Shown: in pieces, positions 35,121 through 44,397 of the stretch
Numbering within the stretch: the stretch's first letter is position 1
How the letters are laid out: the number at the start of each line of letters is the position of its first letter
From: Pseudomonas alcaliphila JAB1
Lineage (GTDB): Bacteria > Pseudomonadota > Gammaproteobacteria > Pseudomonadales > Pseudomonadaceae
Length of the DNA: 64,000 nt
Assembly (NCBI RefSeq): GCF_001941865.1
Contig: NZ_CP016162.1
Span: 62,001 to 126,000 of the forward strand
Direction of reading: 5' to 3'
The notes under the pieces: model-generated
Told to the model about the DNA's origin: nothing
The model's input: only the letters and a program-made list of their open reading frames with translations
The model's database searches: none
Made by a program: the position numbers and the translations under genes

Positions 35121-38100
35121 AGAGCTTCTTCGCCAAAATTGGCGCCTTTTTCCGCAAGACCTGGGTCTGGAGCCTGCTGCTGGTGCTGGTCCTCGCCCTG
35201 CTGGTGTGGTTCGTCGGCCCGCTGCTGGCCGTCAGTGACTACAAGTTCTGGGAGTCGGCCACCAGTCGTCTGTTGACCATCAGTCTGATCTTCCTGCTCT
35301 GGGGCCTGGCCATGGTCTTCGCCAGCTGGCGCGCCACCGCGCGCAAGAAGGCCGAGGAAAGTGACGCCGACGCCCAGGAGCGCCTGCGTCGCGAGGAGCA
35401 GATCAGCGAGGAGCAGAACGAGCTGCGCCACCGCTTCAAGGACGCCCTGCGCACCCTCAAGCGCTCCAGCCTGTACCGCGGGCGCAGCGAGAAGTGGCGC
35501 AACGACCTACCCTGGTACCTGCTGCTTGGCCCGCAGGGTAGCGGCAAGACCAGCTTGCTGGATTTCTCCGGCCTGGACTTCCCGCTCAACCGCGGCGAAA
35601 GCCAGCGTCTGACCAAGGACGTGTCCGGCACTCGCTACGCCGACTGGTACTTCGCCGACCACGCGGTGCTGATCGATACCGCCGGGCGCTACCTGACCCA
35701 GCCTGACGCGCAGGTCGACGGCCGCGCCTGGGGCACCTTGTTGGGTCTGCTACGCCAGCGCCGTGCGCGCCCGCTCAATGGCGTGCTGGTGAGCATTCCG
35801 GTCGAGCAGCTGCAGGGCGGTAGCGAAGTGGAGCTGGAAACCCTGGCCCGTCAGACCCGCCAGCGCCTGCATGAGATCCACCAGCGCCTGGGCGCCGATG
35901 TGCCGGTCTATCTGGTGCTGAGCAAGGCCGACAAGGTACTGGGCTTCGACGAGTTCTTCGACCAGCTGTCACGCGAAGAAAGCGAGCAGGTGCTCGGCGC
36001 CAGCTTCCGCAAGGAGCAGAACGCCAGCGATGTGGGCGTCGTACGCCAGGAGTTCGAAGAACTGCTGCGCCGCCTCAACAGCCAGGTGATCCTGCGCATG
36101 CACCAGGAGCGCGACACCCAGCGCCGTGGCCGCATCCTTGACTTCCCGCACCAGCTCGGCCAGATCGGCGAGCGCCTGTGCCTGTTCATCGAACTGGCCT
36201 TCGCCGGCAACCGCTACCAGCGGGCCAGCAAGTTGCGCGGCTTTTACCTGACCAGTGCACCGCAGTTGAACGAACAACTCGACCCGCTGACTGCTGGTAT
36301 CGGCCGCAACCTCGGCCTGGCCGACAGCGCCCTGCCGACCTTCCGCAGCGGTCGTGCACGGTTCATCAATCATCTGCTCAGCCGGGTGATCTTCCCCGAG
36401 GCCGAATTGGCCGGTCTGGATCAGAAGGAGGTGCGTCGCATCGACTGGGGCCAGCGTGCCATGTACGCCACCGCCTTCGCCGTGCTGGCGCTGTTCGGTG
36501 TGCTCTGGGCCAGCGGCTTCTCGGCCAACCACGGCCGTTTGGAAGAGCTACGCGAGATCGCCCAGAAGCTTACCCGCGAGCATGGTTCGATCAATGCGCA
36601 GGACGATGCCCTGCAAACCCTCAAGGCGCTGGACAGCAGCTACGCCGCGACCCTGGTGTTCCCGCCCAAGGGCGAGGTGTCCTACCTGGAGCGTACCGGC
36701 CTGTTCCAGGGCGAGGCGGTCAATCCTCCGGTGTATTCGACCTATCGCGCCGAGTTGGAAAACCTGCTGCTGCCGCGCGTGGCCCGTCAGCTGGAAGCAC
36801 AGATCCGCGCCAACCTCAGCGACCGCGAGCGTCTGCTCGGTAGCCTGCGTGCCTACCTGATGCTCAACCTGGAAGAACGTCGCGATGCCGACTTCCTCAA
36901 GGAATGGGTCGCCGCCGGCTGGTCGCTGCGCTATGCCGGCAACAGCCCGGCGCAGCATGGCCTCAATACCCATTTCGCGCGTCTGCTCGACGAGCCGTTC
37001 GCGCCTTACGCGCTCAACGCCCAGCTGGTCGCCCAGGCGCGCCAGGTGCTGCGCAGCGAGTCGCTGGCGGGCGTGGTCTACCGCATGCTGCGGGAACAGG
37101 CGCGTAACCTGCCGGAGTACCGTCTGAGCCAGAAACTTGGCCCGCAGGGTGGGCTGATCAGTGGCAGCGACTACGCCATTCCCGGCTTCTACACCCAGAA
37201 CGGCTACAGCAAGACCTTCACCGCTCAGGGCGGCAATCTGGTGCGCGAGATTCTGCGTGACAACTGGGTGCTGGGCGAAGGCGAAACCCTCAGTGCAGGT
37301 GACCTGGGTCGCCTGATGGTGGAGCTGGAGCAGCTGTACTTCCGCGATTACGGCAACTATTGGGGCGAGGCCATCGCTCAGCTTGGCCTGGAACCGATCG
37401 GCAGTGCCGGTCGCGGTGCTGCCCTGCTCAACGGCCTGACCGCTGCCAACTCGCCGCTGCTGCAGTTGCTGGTGGAAGTGCGTGACAACACCCGCTTCAA
37501 GGGGCTGGCTGAGGCAGCTGATGATGCCGGTGCCGCCGCCGAAGCGCTGGAAGGCGCCAAGGGCAAGCTGGGCAAAGCCGCCAAGCTGGCCAGTGCCGCC
37601 GCTGAACAGGCGCAGCAGGCGCTGGCCAAGAACACCCCGGATACGGCGCGCAAGACGCTGGAACGCCGCTTCGAGAGCTTGCACAAGCTACTCGACGATA
37701 ACGGCGGTGCTGGCGTCGACCTGGCGGCCAGCCTGCAGGCTCTGGACGAGCTGCAACGCCAGCTGGCCAGCCTGGCCAATGCCGGCGCCAGCGACCAGGC
37801 TGCATTCGAGATGGCCAAGGCACGCATGGGCGGCAAGCGTGATGCGATCAATCAGGTACGCACTGCCGCCGCGCGCCTGCCGCAGCCCATTGGCAACTGG
37901 CTGGCGCTGTTGGCCGAAGACAGCTGGACGCTGGTGCTCAATGACGCCTACCACTTCCTCAACCAGCGCTACCAGAGCGAGCTATACGCCGCCTACGACA
38001 ACTCTCTGAAGCAGCGTTACCCGTTCAGCGCGCACAGCGAAAGCGACGTGGCCGTGGCGGACTTCCGCGAGTTCTTCAAGGCGCAGGGCATCGCCGAGCG

Positions 38101-38656
38101 CTTCTTCGACCAGTACCTGCGCCCCTTCGTCAGCGGCAGCGCCGACGAATACCGCCTGCGCCGCGTCGATGGCCGCGGCCTGCCGCTGTCGCGCGAGTTC
38201 CTCCTGCAGATGAGTCGCGCCCAGGTGATCCGCCGCAGCTTCTTCGCCGAGAACCCGGCCGAGCCGCAGGTGCTGTTCAAGCTCGAGCCCTACTCGCTGG
38301 ACTCCAGCCTGAGTCGCGCCGACTTCCGCTTCGGCAAGCAACAGCTGGAATACCGCCACGGCCCGATCGTTGCCACGTCTTTCCGCTGGCCAGCGGCGAG
38401 CGAGGAAGATCGCACCAGCCTGGTGGTCGAAGAGCTTGGCGGTCGTCGCGTCGGCATCGAGAAGAACACCGGCCCCTGGTCGCTGTTCCGCCTGCTCGAC
38501 CTGATGGACGTGGACTACCACAGCGGTCGAGACGTGCTGATCCTCAAGGCCAACCTCGGTGGTCTGCACGCCAACTACCTGCTGCACAGTCAGCGCTCGC
38601 CGAACCCGTTCGACATCGGCCTGCTGCGCAGCTTCAAGCTGCCGGCGACGCTCTGA
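35117..38656 (+). CDS. tssM: T6SS inner-membrane protein TssM (IcmF)
   Basis: 1179 residues, full length for TssM. Two N-terminal transmembrane segments (about 15-37 and 52-73) and a third near residue 450 bracket the cytoplasmic GTPase-like domain with Walker A GPQGSGKTS (about 136-144). The long periplasmic IcmF/VasK region to the C-terminus contacts TssJ. Walker A is intact, so nucleotide binding is possible. The single-base overlap with stp1 (TGATG) links it to the phosphorylation genes. Confidence 0.97.
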   Translation: MKSFFAKIGAFFRKTWVWSLLLVLVLALLVWFVGPLLAVSDYKFWESATSRLLTISLIFLLWGLAMVFASWRATARKKAEESDADAQERLRREEQISEEQNELRHRFKDALRTLKRSSLYRGRSEKWRNDLPWYLLLGPQGSGKTSLLDFSGLDFPLNRGESQRLTKDVSGTRYADWYFADHAVLIDTAGRYLTQPDAQVDGRAWGTLLGLLRQRRARPLNGVLVSIPVEQLQGGSEVELETLARQTRQRLHEIHQRLGADVPVYLVLSKADKVLGFDEFFDQLSREESEQVLGASFRKEQNASDVGVVRQEFEELLRRLNSQVILRMHQERDTQRRGRILDFPHQLGQIGERLCLFIELAFAGNRYQRASKLRGFYLTSAPQLNEQLDPLTAGIGRNLGLADSALPTFRSGRARFINHLLSRVIFPEAELAGLDQKEVRRIDWGQRAMYATAFAVLALFGVLWASGFSANHGRLEELREIAQKLTREHGSINAQDDALQTLKALDSSYAATLVFPPKGEVSYLERTGLFQGEAVNPPVYSTYRAELENLLLPRVARQLEAQIRANLSDRERLLGSLRAYLMLNLEERRDADFLKEWVAAGWSLRYAGNSPAQHGLNTHFARLLDEPFAPYALNAQLVAQARQVLRSESLAGVVYRMLREQARNLPEYRLSQKLGPQGGLISGSDYAIPGFYTQNGYSKTFTAQGGNLVREILRDNWVLGEGETLSAGDLGRLMVELEQLYFRDYGNYWGEAIAQLGLEPIGSAGRGAALLNGLTAANSPLLQLLVEVRDNTRFKGLAEAADDAGAAAEALEGAKGKLGKAAKLASAAAEQAQQALAKNTPDTARKTLERRFESLHKLLDDNGGAGVDLAASLQALDELQRQLASLANAGASDQAAFEMAKARMGGKRDAINQVRTAAARLPQPIGNWLALLAEDSWTLVLNDAYHFLNQRYQSELYAAYDNSLKQRYPFSAHSESDVAVADFREFFKAQGIAERFFDQYLRPFVSGSADEYRLRRVDGRGLPLSREFLLQMSRAQVIRRSFFAENPAEPQVLFKLEPYSLDSSLSRADFRFGKQQLEYRHGPIVATSFRWPAASEEDRTSLVVEELGGRRVGIEKNTGPWSLFRLLDLMDVDYHSGRDVLILKANLGGLHANYLLHSQRSPNPFDIGLLRSFKLPATL

Positions 38657-39384
38657 TGACTGCAGTCGCCAGCGCCTGGCGCAGCGCCGCGCGCACCGAC
38701 ACCGGCAAGGTGCGCGCGCGCAACGAGGACGCCTTCCTGGCCCTGCCCGAGCAGGGCCTGTGGGTGGTGGCCGACGGTATGGGCGGGCATCAGAACGGTG
38801 CCCTGGCCAGCCGTCTGGTCGTCGAGCATCTGGCCGAGCTGCCGGAAGGCAGCCTCGCCCAGCGGCTGGTGGAGTTGCGCCAGGCGCTGCACCGGCTCAA
38901 CCATCGGCTCGGCCAGGAGCTGACCGTCACCGCCGATCGCCCGGACACGGTGATCGGCAGTACCGTGGTCGCCCTGTTGCTCGAGGAGGACCGCGCCGCC
39001 TGCGTCTGGGCCGGTGACAGCCGCTGCTACCTGTGGCGCGGCGCGCGGCTGTATCAGCTCAGTCGCGACCATTCACTGGTGCAGCAACTGATCGACGAGC
39101 AGGGCCTGACGCCGCAGGAGGCCGCGCGCCATCCGGCGGCTCACGCCCTGACCCGTGCCATCGGCGCCAGCGAAACCCTGCAACTGGACATCCTCGAACT
39201 CGATGTGCTGCCTGGCGATGTCTTCCTGCTGTGCAGCGACGGCCTCTATCAGGGCGTTTCCGCCGACGAGCTGGGCGCCTGCCTCAACCTGCCCTCGCCG
39301 CACCTGGCCGTGGAGCGCCTGTTCCAGCGCGTGCTCGACGGCCCGGCCCGTGACAACCTCAGTGCCGTGGTGATCCGCCGATGA
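38656..39384 (+). CDS. stp1: PP2C-type Ser/Thr protein phosphatase Stp1
   Basis: 242-residue PPM/PP2C phosphatase. Metal-binding motifs are intact: RTDTGKVRARNEDAFL near residue 15, VVADGMGGH near 38, AGDSRCYLWR near 118, SDGLYQGVS near 195 and DNLSAVVI at the end. It dephosphorylates targets of the adjacent kinase. In P. aeruginosa HSI-II the same stp1-stk1 pair ends the structural operon, and H1 uses PppA/PpkA for the same switch. It overlaps stk1 by four bases. Confidence 0.95.
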   Translation: MTAVASAWRSAARTDTGKVRARNEDAFLALPEQGLWVVADGMGGHQNGALASRLVVEHLAELPEGSLAQRLVELRQALHRLNHRLGQELTVTADRPDTVIGSTVVALLLEEDRAACVWAGDSRCYLWRGARLYQLSRDHSLVQQLIDEQGLTPQEAARHPAAHALTRAIGASETLQLDILELDVLPGDVFLLCSDGLYQGVSADELGACLNLPSPHLAVERLFQRVLDGPARDNLSAVVIRR

Positions 39385-40352
39385 CCGAAACCGCCGAAGC
39401 CTGTGACCTCACCTACTTCGCCCTGGCCGCCACTGCGGCCAAGGAACCTGTGCGCGAAACGCCGCGCCAGGCACCGGGCGAGCTGCCCGATGTGCTTGGC
39501 GGGCGCTACAAGATCGAGCGCCTGCTCGGCGTTGGGGGCATGGGGGCGGTGTACCGCGCGCGCGATCTGCTGCGCGAACAGTTCGGTGACCCCGAGCCCT
39601 ATGTCGCGCTGAAGACCCTGAGCGACGACTTCGCCGAGTACCCGGACGCCAACGCCCTGCTCTACAGCGAGTTCGCCCTCACCTCGCGGCTCAACCACCG
39701 GCATGTGGTGCGCCTGTTCGGCTTCGAAGTGGACACTGCCTGCGAGCGCGCCTTCATCACCCTGGAGCTGATGCGCGGCCTGACTCTGGATCAGCTTCTG
39801 TGCGAACGCCCGGAGGGGCTGCCCTGGGAGGAACTGCGCGATATCGCCATCCCCCTGCTCGACGCCCTCGCCTATTCCCACGAACTGGGTGTGCTGCACG
39901 GTGACCTGAAGCCCAGCAATGTGATGTTGGCCGACGACGGCCTGCGCCTGTTCGATTATGGTCTGGGCCAGCCTGTGGAGGGCTTGCTGCCTGGTCTGCC
40001 ACGCCTGTGTCGCAACCGTATTGCCGCCTGGACACCGCGCTACGCCGCGCTGGAGCTGCTCGAAGGCGCCGCGCTGTCGGCGGCTGCCGACGTTTATGCG
40101 GTGGCTTGTGTGCTGGTCGAGCTGGCCAGCGGACAACACCCGTTCCGTCGCCTCAGTGCCAAGCAGGCCAGGAGCATGGAACTGGACAGGCAACTGCAAC
40201 GCCCGGCGCAGGTGCCGCTGCACTGCTGGCAGGCCCTGCGCACTGCGCTGGCCTTCGAGGAAAGCCAGCGGCAGATCGGCTGCAGCGAGCTGCTCGATGC
40301 GTTTCGCCGGCCACCGGCTTCGCGTCTGCAACGCTGGCTGGGCAAGGCCTGA
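39381..40352 (+). CDS. stk1: Hanks-type Ser/Thr protein kinase Stk1
   Basis: 323-residue soluble kinase. Motifs in order: glycine-rich loop LLGVGGMGAVYRARD (about 50-64), an ALKTL lysine near 77, HGDLKPSNV catalytic loop near 173, then FDYGLG where most kinases have DFG (here DYG), and the APE-equivalent region RYAALELLEG. No transmembrane segment or sensor domain is present, unlike PpkA. Substrates are likely to include Fha. The HRD motif is replaced by HGD, a common variant in bacterial kinases of this group. Confidence 0.95.
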   Translation: MTETAEACDLTYFALAATAAKEPVRETPRQAPGELPDVLGGRYKIERLLGVGGMGAVYRARDLLREQFGDPEPYVALKTLSDDFAEYPDANALLYSEFALTSRLNHRHVVRLFGFEVDTACERAFITLELMRGLTLDQLLCERPEGLPWEELRDIAIPLLDALAYSHELGVLHGDLKPSNVMLADDGLRLFDYGLGQPVEGLLPGLPRLCRNRIAAWTPRYAALELLEGAALSAAADVYAVACVLVELASGQHPFRRLSAKQARSMELDRQLQRPAQVPLHCWQALRTALAFEESQRQIGCSELLDAFRRPPASRLQRWLGKA

Positions 40353-40390
40353 CAGCCTGTTGAAAAGGACTCAATCGAAAGGATACGCAC

Positions 40391-42505
40391 ATGTTCAACC
40401 CGGCCAACGAAACCCATTTCAGCCTGAGCATCGAGGGCGTCGAGCACGACCTGCAGGTGCTCGAATTCAGCGGCCGCGAGGCCATCAGCCAGCCCTATCG
40501 CTTCGACGTCGAGCTGATCAGTGAACGGCCGGACCTCGACTTGGCCAGCTTGCTGCACCAGCGCGCCTTCCTCGCCTTCAGCCCCAATGGCGACGGCATC
40601 CACGGCCTGATCCACCGGGTCGAGCAGGGCGAGTCCGGCAAGCGGCTGACCCGCTACCACCTGGCCATCGTGCCGCAGCTGGCGTACCTGGCGCACCGTA
40701 CCAACCAGCGCATCTTCCAGCACCTCACCGTGCCGCAGATCGTCGCCCAGGTGCTCGAAGAGCACGGCATCGTCCAGGGTGGCTACCAGTTCCAGCTCGG
40801 CCCCACCGTCTACCCCGAGCGCGACTACTGCGTGCAGTACGACGAGAGCGACCTGCACTTCGTCCAGCGCCTGTGCGAGGAGGAAGGCATCCACTACCAC
40901 TTCCAGCACAGCGAAAGCGGCCACGTGCTGACCTTCGGCGACGACCAGACCGCCTTCGCCAAACTTGGCCAGCCCACGCCCTATATCCAGGACAGCGGCA
41001 TGACCGCCGACGACCCGGTGATCAAGCGCCTGGCCCTGCGCCTGGAAACCCGCACCCGCCGCACCACCCGCCGTGACTACGATTTCGAGCAGCCACGGCT
41101 GCTCCTGGAGGCGGCCTACCAGGGCGAGCAAGCCGGCGAGAACGACGGCCTGCCCGATCTGGAAGACTACGACTATCCCGGCCGCTACACCGACCGCACG
41201 CGCGGCAAGCACCTGGCCAAACGCGCCCTGGAGCGTCACCGCGCCGACTATCGTCAGCTCGACGGTCAGAGTGACCAGCCGCGCCTGGTCACCGGGCATC
41301 TGCTGGAGATTTCCGAGCACCCGCGCCGCGACTGGAACGACCTCTGGCTGCTCACCGAAGTGCTGCACGAAGGCAAGCAACCGCAGGTGCTGGAGGAGTC
41401 GGTGTTGAACCTCCCCTCTCCCCCTGGGAGAGGGGCCGGGGGTGAGGGTACTTCAGGCGACACCGATTTCCACCAAGGCTACCGAAACCGCTTCCTCGCC
41501 ACCCCCTGGGACGTGCCCTACCGCCCCCAGTTGGCCCACCCAAAACCGCACGTTTTGGGCAGCCAGACCGCCGTGGTCACGGGCCCTGCCGGCGAAGAAA
41601 TCCACTGCGACCAATATGGCCGGGTGAAGGTGCAATTCTTCTGGGATCGCGAAGGTCAGGCGGACGATAAAACCAGCTGCTGGCTACGCGTCAGCTCCAG
41701 TTGGGCCGGTGATCGCTACGGCGCCATCACCATCCCGCGCATCGGCATGGAAGTGCTGGTCACCTTCCTCGAAGGCGACCCCGACCAGCCGCTGGTCACC
41801 GGTTGCCTGTACCACGCCGAACACGTCGTGCCCTACGAGCTACCAGCGAACAAGACTCGCAGCGTCTTCAAGACCCTGAGCAGTCCCGGTGGTGGCGGCT
41901 ACAACGAACTGCGCATAGAGGATCGCAAGGGCGCCGAGCAGATCTACATTCATGCCCAGCGCGACTGGGACGAGAACATCGAACACGACCAGAAGATCCG
42001 CGTCGGCAACGAACGCCACGACACCGTGGAGAAGAACAGCTACACCGAGCTGCTGGCCGAAGAACACCTCACCGTCACCGCCGACCGCAAGGTCGAGATC
42101 AAACCCCAGGACCACCTGACGGTGGCTACAGACCAGCACATCAAGCTGGGCACCGCACAACTGACCAAGGCCGGCCGCGAGATCCACCTCAAGGCCGGGC
42201 AGAAAATGGTTATCGAAGCCGGCATCGAACTGACCATCAAGGCCGGCGGCAGCTTCATCAAACTCGATCCCGGCGGCATCACCATCTCCGGCCCACTGGC
42301 CAGGATCAACGCCGGCGGCTCGCCGGGCAAGGGCTCGGGCATTGGCATCAAACCGCCCGTGCTGCCGGGCGCGGCGGATAGCGACAAGGCGGGTGATGTA
42401 CTGGAGCAAGTGGTCAGCAACTGCGTGGACAAGCCGCAGCAAGCGGTATGCGAAGAATGCCTGCTCCGTGCGCAAAGCAAAGCCCAAGTGCTAGTCGCAC
42501 GTTGA
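40391..42505 (+). CDS. vgrG: T6SS spike protein VgrG
   Basis: 704 residues. The gp27-like half (residues 1 to about 330) has SLSIEGVEHDLQVLEFSGREAISQPY and the ERDYCVQYDESDLHFVQRLCEEEGIHY signature. The gp5-OB region (about 375-480) follows with HCDQYGRVKVQFFWDREG and WAGDRYGAITIPRIGMEVLV. The DUF2345-like beta-prism (to about 650) comes next, with a tail of about 60 residues that is too short for an enzyme domain. Residues 341-353 (LPSPPGRGAGGEG) are encoded by an inserted palindromic repeat between the gp27 and gp5 parts. It forms the trimeric spike and probably carries the downstream Tle1 effector. Confidence 0.95.
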   Translation: MFNPANETHFSLSIEGVEHDLQVLEFSGREAISQPYRFDVELISERPDLDLASLLHQRAFLAFSPNGDGIHGLIHRVEQGESGKRLTRYHLAIVPQLAYLAHRTNQRIFQHLTVPQIVAQVLEEHGIVQGGYQFQLGPTVYPERDYCVQYDESDLHFVQRLCEEEGIHYHFQHSESGHVLTFGDDQTAFAKLGQPTPYIQDSGMTADDPVIKRLALRLETRTRRTTRRDYDFEQPRLLLEAAYQGEQAGENDGLPDLEDYDYPGRYTDRTRGKHLAKRALERHRADYRQLDGQSDQPRLVTGHLLEISEHPRRDWNDLWLLTEVLHEGKQPQVLEESVLNLPSPPGRGAGGEGTSGDTDFHQGYRNRFLATPWDVPYRPQLAHPKPHVLGSQTAVVTGPAGEEIHCDQYGRVKVQFFWDREGQADDKTSCWLRVSSSWAGDRYGAITIPRIGMEVLVTFLEGDPDQPLVTGCLYHAEHVVPYELPANKTRSVFKTLSSPGGGGYNELRIEDRKGAEQIYIHAQRDWDENIEHDQKIRVGNERHDTVEKNSYTELLAEEHLTVTADRKVEIKPQDHLTVATDQHIKLGTAQLTKAGREIHLKAGQKMVIEAGIELTIKAGGSFIKLDPGGITISGPLARINAGGSPGKGSGIGIKPPVLPGAADSDKAGDVLEQVVSNCVDKPQQAVCEECLLRAQSKAQVLVAR
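41411..41449 (+). repeat. Palindromic repeat inserted in frame in vgrG
   Basis: CCCCTCTCCC (41413-41422), loop CCT and GGGAGAGGGG (41426-41435) form a perfect 10-bp stem, followed by a GCCGGGGGTGAGGG tail. This matches a dispersed intergenic repeat that I know from many proteobacterial genomes. It adds about 13 residues without breaking the frame. Confidence 0.75.
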
Positions 42506-42521
42506 GAGGTACCGGAACGCT

Positions 42522-43340
42522 ATGAAATCCTTGACTTATACCTGGCTGAATCTGCTCCGTGAGCATGCGGAGCAAGAACGTTTGCAGTATTTCGATCTGC
42601 TGGTCGATGCCAGCAATCTGCACTATCCGCTGCTTTCACGCCTCGATGAACTTGAGCAGCCCCCGGAAATTGCAATGCTTCTGGAAGGCACGCCAGAAGA
42701 GACCATCGCAGCCAAGGGCCCTCTGTTGATCCGTGTGGGCCTCGACCAACTCGAACAACAGCCCTGGCTCGACGAATTGCTCGCCAGCAAGAATGCGCAC
42801 CAGCATCTTCTGGCGTTGTTCAGCCCTTGGCCCTTTGCCCTGCTTGCCAGCCACTTGCGCCACTGCACCCAGGTCGAGTGGAACGATGGCCGGAGCAGTG
42901 GCCTGCTGCGTTTCTATGACCCACGCATGCTGGTCCCCACCAGTGAAGCACTGGATACACACCAGATATGGTTCCACGCCCCGGTCATCACCTGGCACTG
43001 GCAGGATCGTGACCGGCAGCCCCGTAGCCTGCCCGGAAACCTCGTGCGTCCAGCGGAATTACCCGCGCCGCTGCCGGTCTTGCGGCTGACGAAGGCGCAG
43101 ATGGCCAGCCTGCTGGCCTGGAGCGCTGCAGAAGATTATCGGCGCAGCTGGGGTGTGCAGCCGCAGGACTACGGCATGGCCCAGCAGGAACCCTTGATGC
43201 GCCACCTGATGCATGGGCAGTTGGCGGCGAACCGCGAGGGGCTGTATGACCTCGACCAGCGTGACGCCTTCATCCGTGCCTGGTTGGCCAAGAATTCTCC
43301 TATTGCGCCGCCTGAAGAGACTGCTGAGGTGTGGGCATGA
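42522..43340 (+). CDS. DUF4123 effector adaptor/chaperone (Tap/TEC)
   Basis: 272 residues. The DUF4123 domain covers about residues 20-150, with YFDLLVDAS, LLIRVGLDQLEQQPWLDELL, SPWPFALLASHLRHCTQVEW and the LLRFYDPRMLVP signature. The C-terminal half is a helical region often seen in these adaptors. DUF4123 proteins load a specific effector onto its cognate VgrG. Placed between vgrG and the lipase module, it most likely serves Tle1. The start at 42522 has GAGAGGTACC upstream, and the stop overlaps the first immunity gene (ATGA). Confidence 0.92.
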   Translation: MKSLTYTWLNLLREHAEQERLQYFDLLVDASNLHYPLLSRLDELEQPPEIAMLLEGTPEETIAAKGPLLIRVGLDQLEQQPWLDELLASKNAHQHLLALFSPWPFALLASHLRHCTQVEWNDGRSSGLLRFYDPRMLVPTSEALDTHQIWFHAPVITWHWQDRDRQPRSLPGNLVRPAELPAPLPVLRLTKAQMASLLAWSAAEDYRRSWGVQPQDYGMAQQEPLMRHLMHGQLAANREGLYDLDQRDAFIRAWLAKNSPIAPPEETAEVWA

Positions 43341-43855
43341 CTCGCAGGGCCTTTGCATGCCTTCTGGTGGTTCTATCGCTGAGTGGCTGTATGGTCAAGG
43401 ACTCCGAGATGCTTGGTGCGCCTGTCGAGGGTTATAACCATACCTCTGTCGCCATCAACCGCTTTACCGTCAATGGTGCTGGAGGGCCAAATCTAGGCCC
43501 TTATAGCGGGGGCGGTGGACAGGTGTGCTGTGGCTCGGTGCCTCGTTATTGGCGGCCTGGGTTAAGAGCCATTGTGGAGTGGGAAAAAGATCCAAACCCT
43601 CGGCCAGCTATACCGCTTGAACGGAATAAGTATGGAACGCTTGATCCAGATGACTACAAGAGACATGCGGCCAATTACACCCGCCACCGAGTAGTAGTGG
43701 AGATCCCCAAATACCAGGAAGCCGGCACATTGAAAGTGCATTTTCTCCCCTGCGATCAGGTAAGGGTCTCGGCGGACAATATTTTCTATGGGGTTCCCGG
43801 CTACCCCTACAACTTTCCCCGCAAGATGGAGGATACGGAATGTCCCAAACTTTGA
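43337..43855 (+). CDS. DUF3304 lipoprotein, candidate Tle1 immunity (copy 1)
   Basis: 172 residues. The signal MTRRAFACLLVVLSLSGC has lipobox Cys at 18. The mature domain has the DUF3304 pattern: GYNHTSVAINRFTVNGAGGPNLGPY, GGGQVCCGSVPRYWRPGLRAIVEWEKDP, RHRVVVEIPKY, VHFLPCDQVRV and VPGYPYNFPRKMEDTECPKL. DUF3304 lipoproteins are commonly paired with DUF2235 lipases and lipoprotein Tli proteins neutralise Tle1 phospholipases in the periplasm. The ATG at 43337 overlaps the DUF4123 stop; the last 16 bases overlap copy 2. Confidence 0.86.
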   Translation: MTRRAFACLLVVLSLSGCMVKDSEMLGAPVEGYNHTSVAINRFTVNGAGGPNLGPYSGGGGQVCCGSVPRYWRPGLRAIVEWEKDPNPRPAIPLERNKYGTLDPDDYKRHAANYTRHRVVVEIPKYQEAGTLKVHFLPCDQVRVSADNIFYGVPGYPYNFPRKMEDTECPKL

Positions 43856-44397
43856 TCCCGCCGCCCGTTCGCAACCCTATAAGCCGATACCCGCTCGCTG
43901 GTTTGTCGCTGGCACTAGTACTGGTCAGCGGCTGCATGGCGAAAGAGTCCGAAATGCTTGGTGCTCCTGTCGAGGGTTATAACCACACCTCTGCTGCCAT
44001 CAACCGTTTCACGGTCAACGGTGCCGGAGGCCCTAATCTAGGTCCTTATGGTGGCGGGGGTGGACAGGTGTGCTGTGGCACTGTGCCGCGTCATTGGCGA
44101 CCAGGGCTTAGAGCTATTGTGGAGTGGGAGAAGGATCCAAATCCTGGCGCCTCTGTTGGATGGCCACCTCATGGCACGGATGGATGGCGGGAGGCATATA
44201 AGAAACATGCGGCCAATTACACCCGCCACCGGGTAGTGGTGGAGATTGCTCAGTACGATAGCCCTGGCCCCCTGATTGTGCATTTTCTTCCGTGCGACAC
44301 AGTACGGGTGGCTGCGACTCCCATCGTCCCAGGCAATCCCGGCTACCCCTACAACTTTCCCCGCAAGATGGAGGATACGGAATGTCCCAAACCTTGA
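43840..44397 (+). CDS. DUF3304 lipoprotein, candidate Tle1 immunity (copy 2, with tle1-derived start)
   Basis: 185 residues, about 70 percent identical by eye to copy 1 over the mature domain. Its N-terminus MSQTLIPPPVRNPISRY is not a normal lipoprotein n-region. It copies the first residues of the downstream Tle1 (MSQTLSPPP), then joins the signal LAGLSLALVLVSGC (Cys at 32). No other ATG occurs before the lipobox, so the tle1-like start must be used. This shows a tandem duplication whose unit runs from the immunity gene into the first codons of tle1. The 16-base overlap with the next gene repeats the copy 1/copy 2 overlap. Confidence 0.85.
   Translation: MSQTLIPPPVRNPISRYPLAGLSLALVLVSGCMAKESEMLGAPVEGYNHTSAAINRFTVNGAGGPNLGPYGGGGGQVCCGTVPRHWRPGLRAIVEWEKDPNPGASVGWPPHGTDGWREAYKKHAANYTRHRVVVEIAQYDSPGPLIVHFLPCDTVRVAATPIVPGNPGYPYNFPRKMEDTECPKP

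Larger units (their letters stand above)
43337..44397 (+). repeat. Tandem duplication of the immunity gene, unit about 545 bases
   Basis: The two units are 541-549 bases apart. The 3' portions are almost identical: 43800-43851 and 44341-44392 match across about 52 bases, including the tle1-type ATG and its next four codons. Divergence is greatest in the middle, where copy 2 has a different loop (GASVGWPPHGTDG). Confidence 0.85.
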
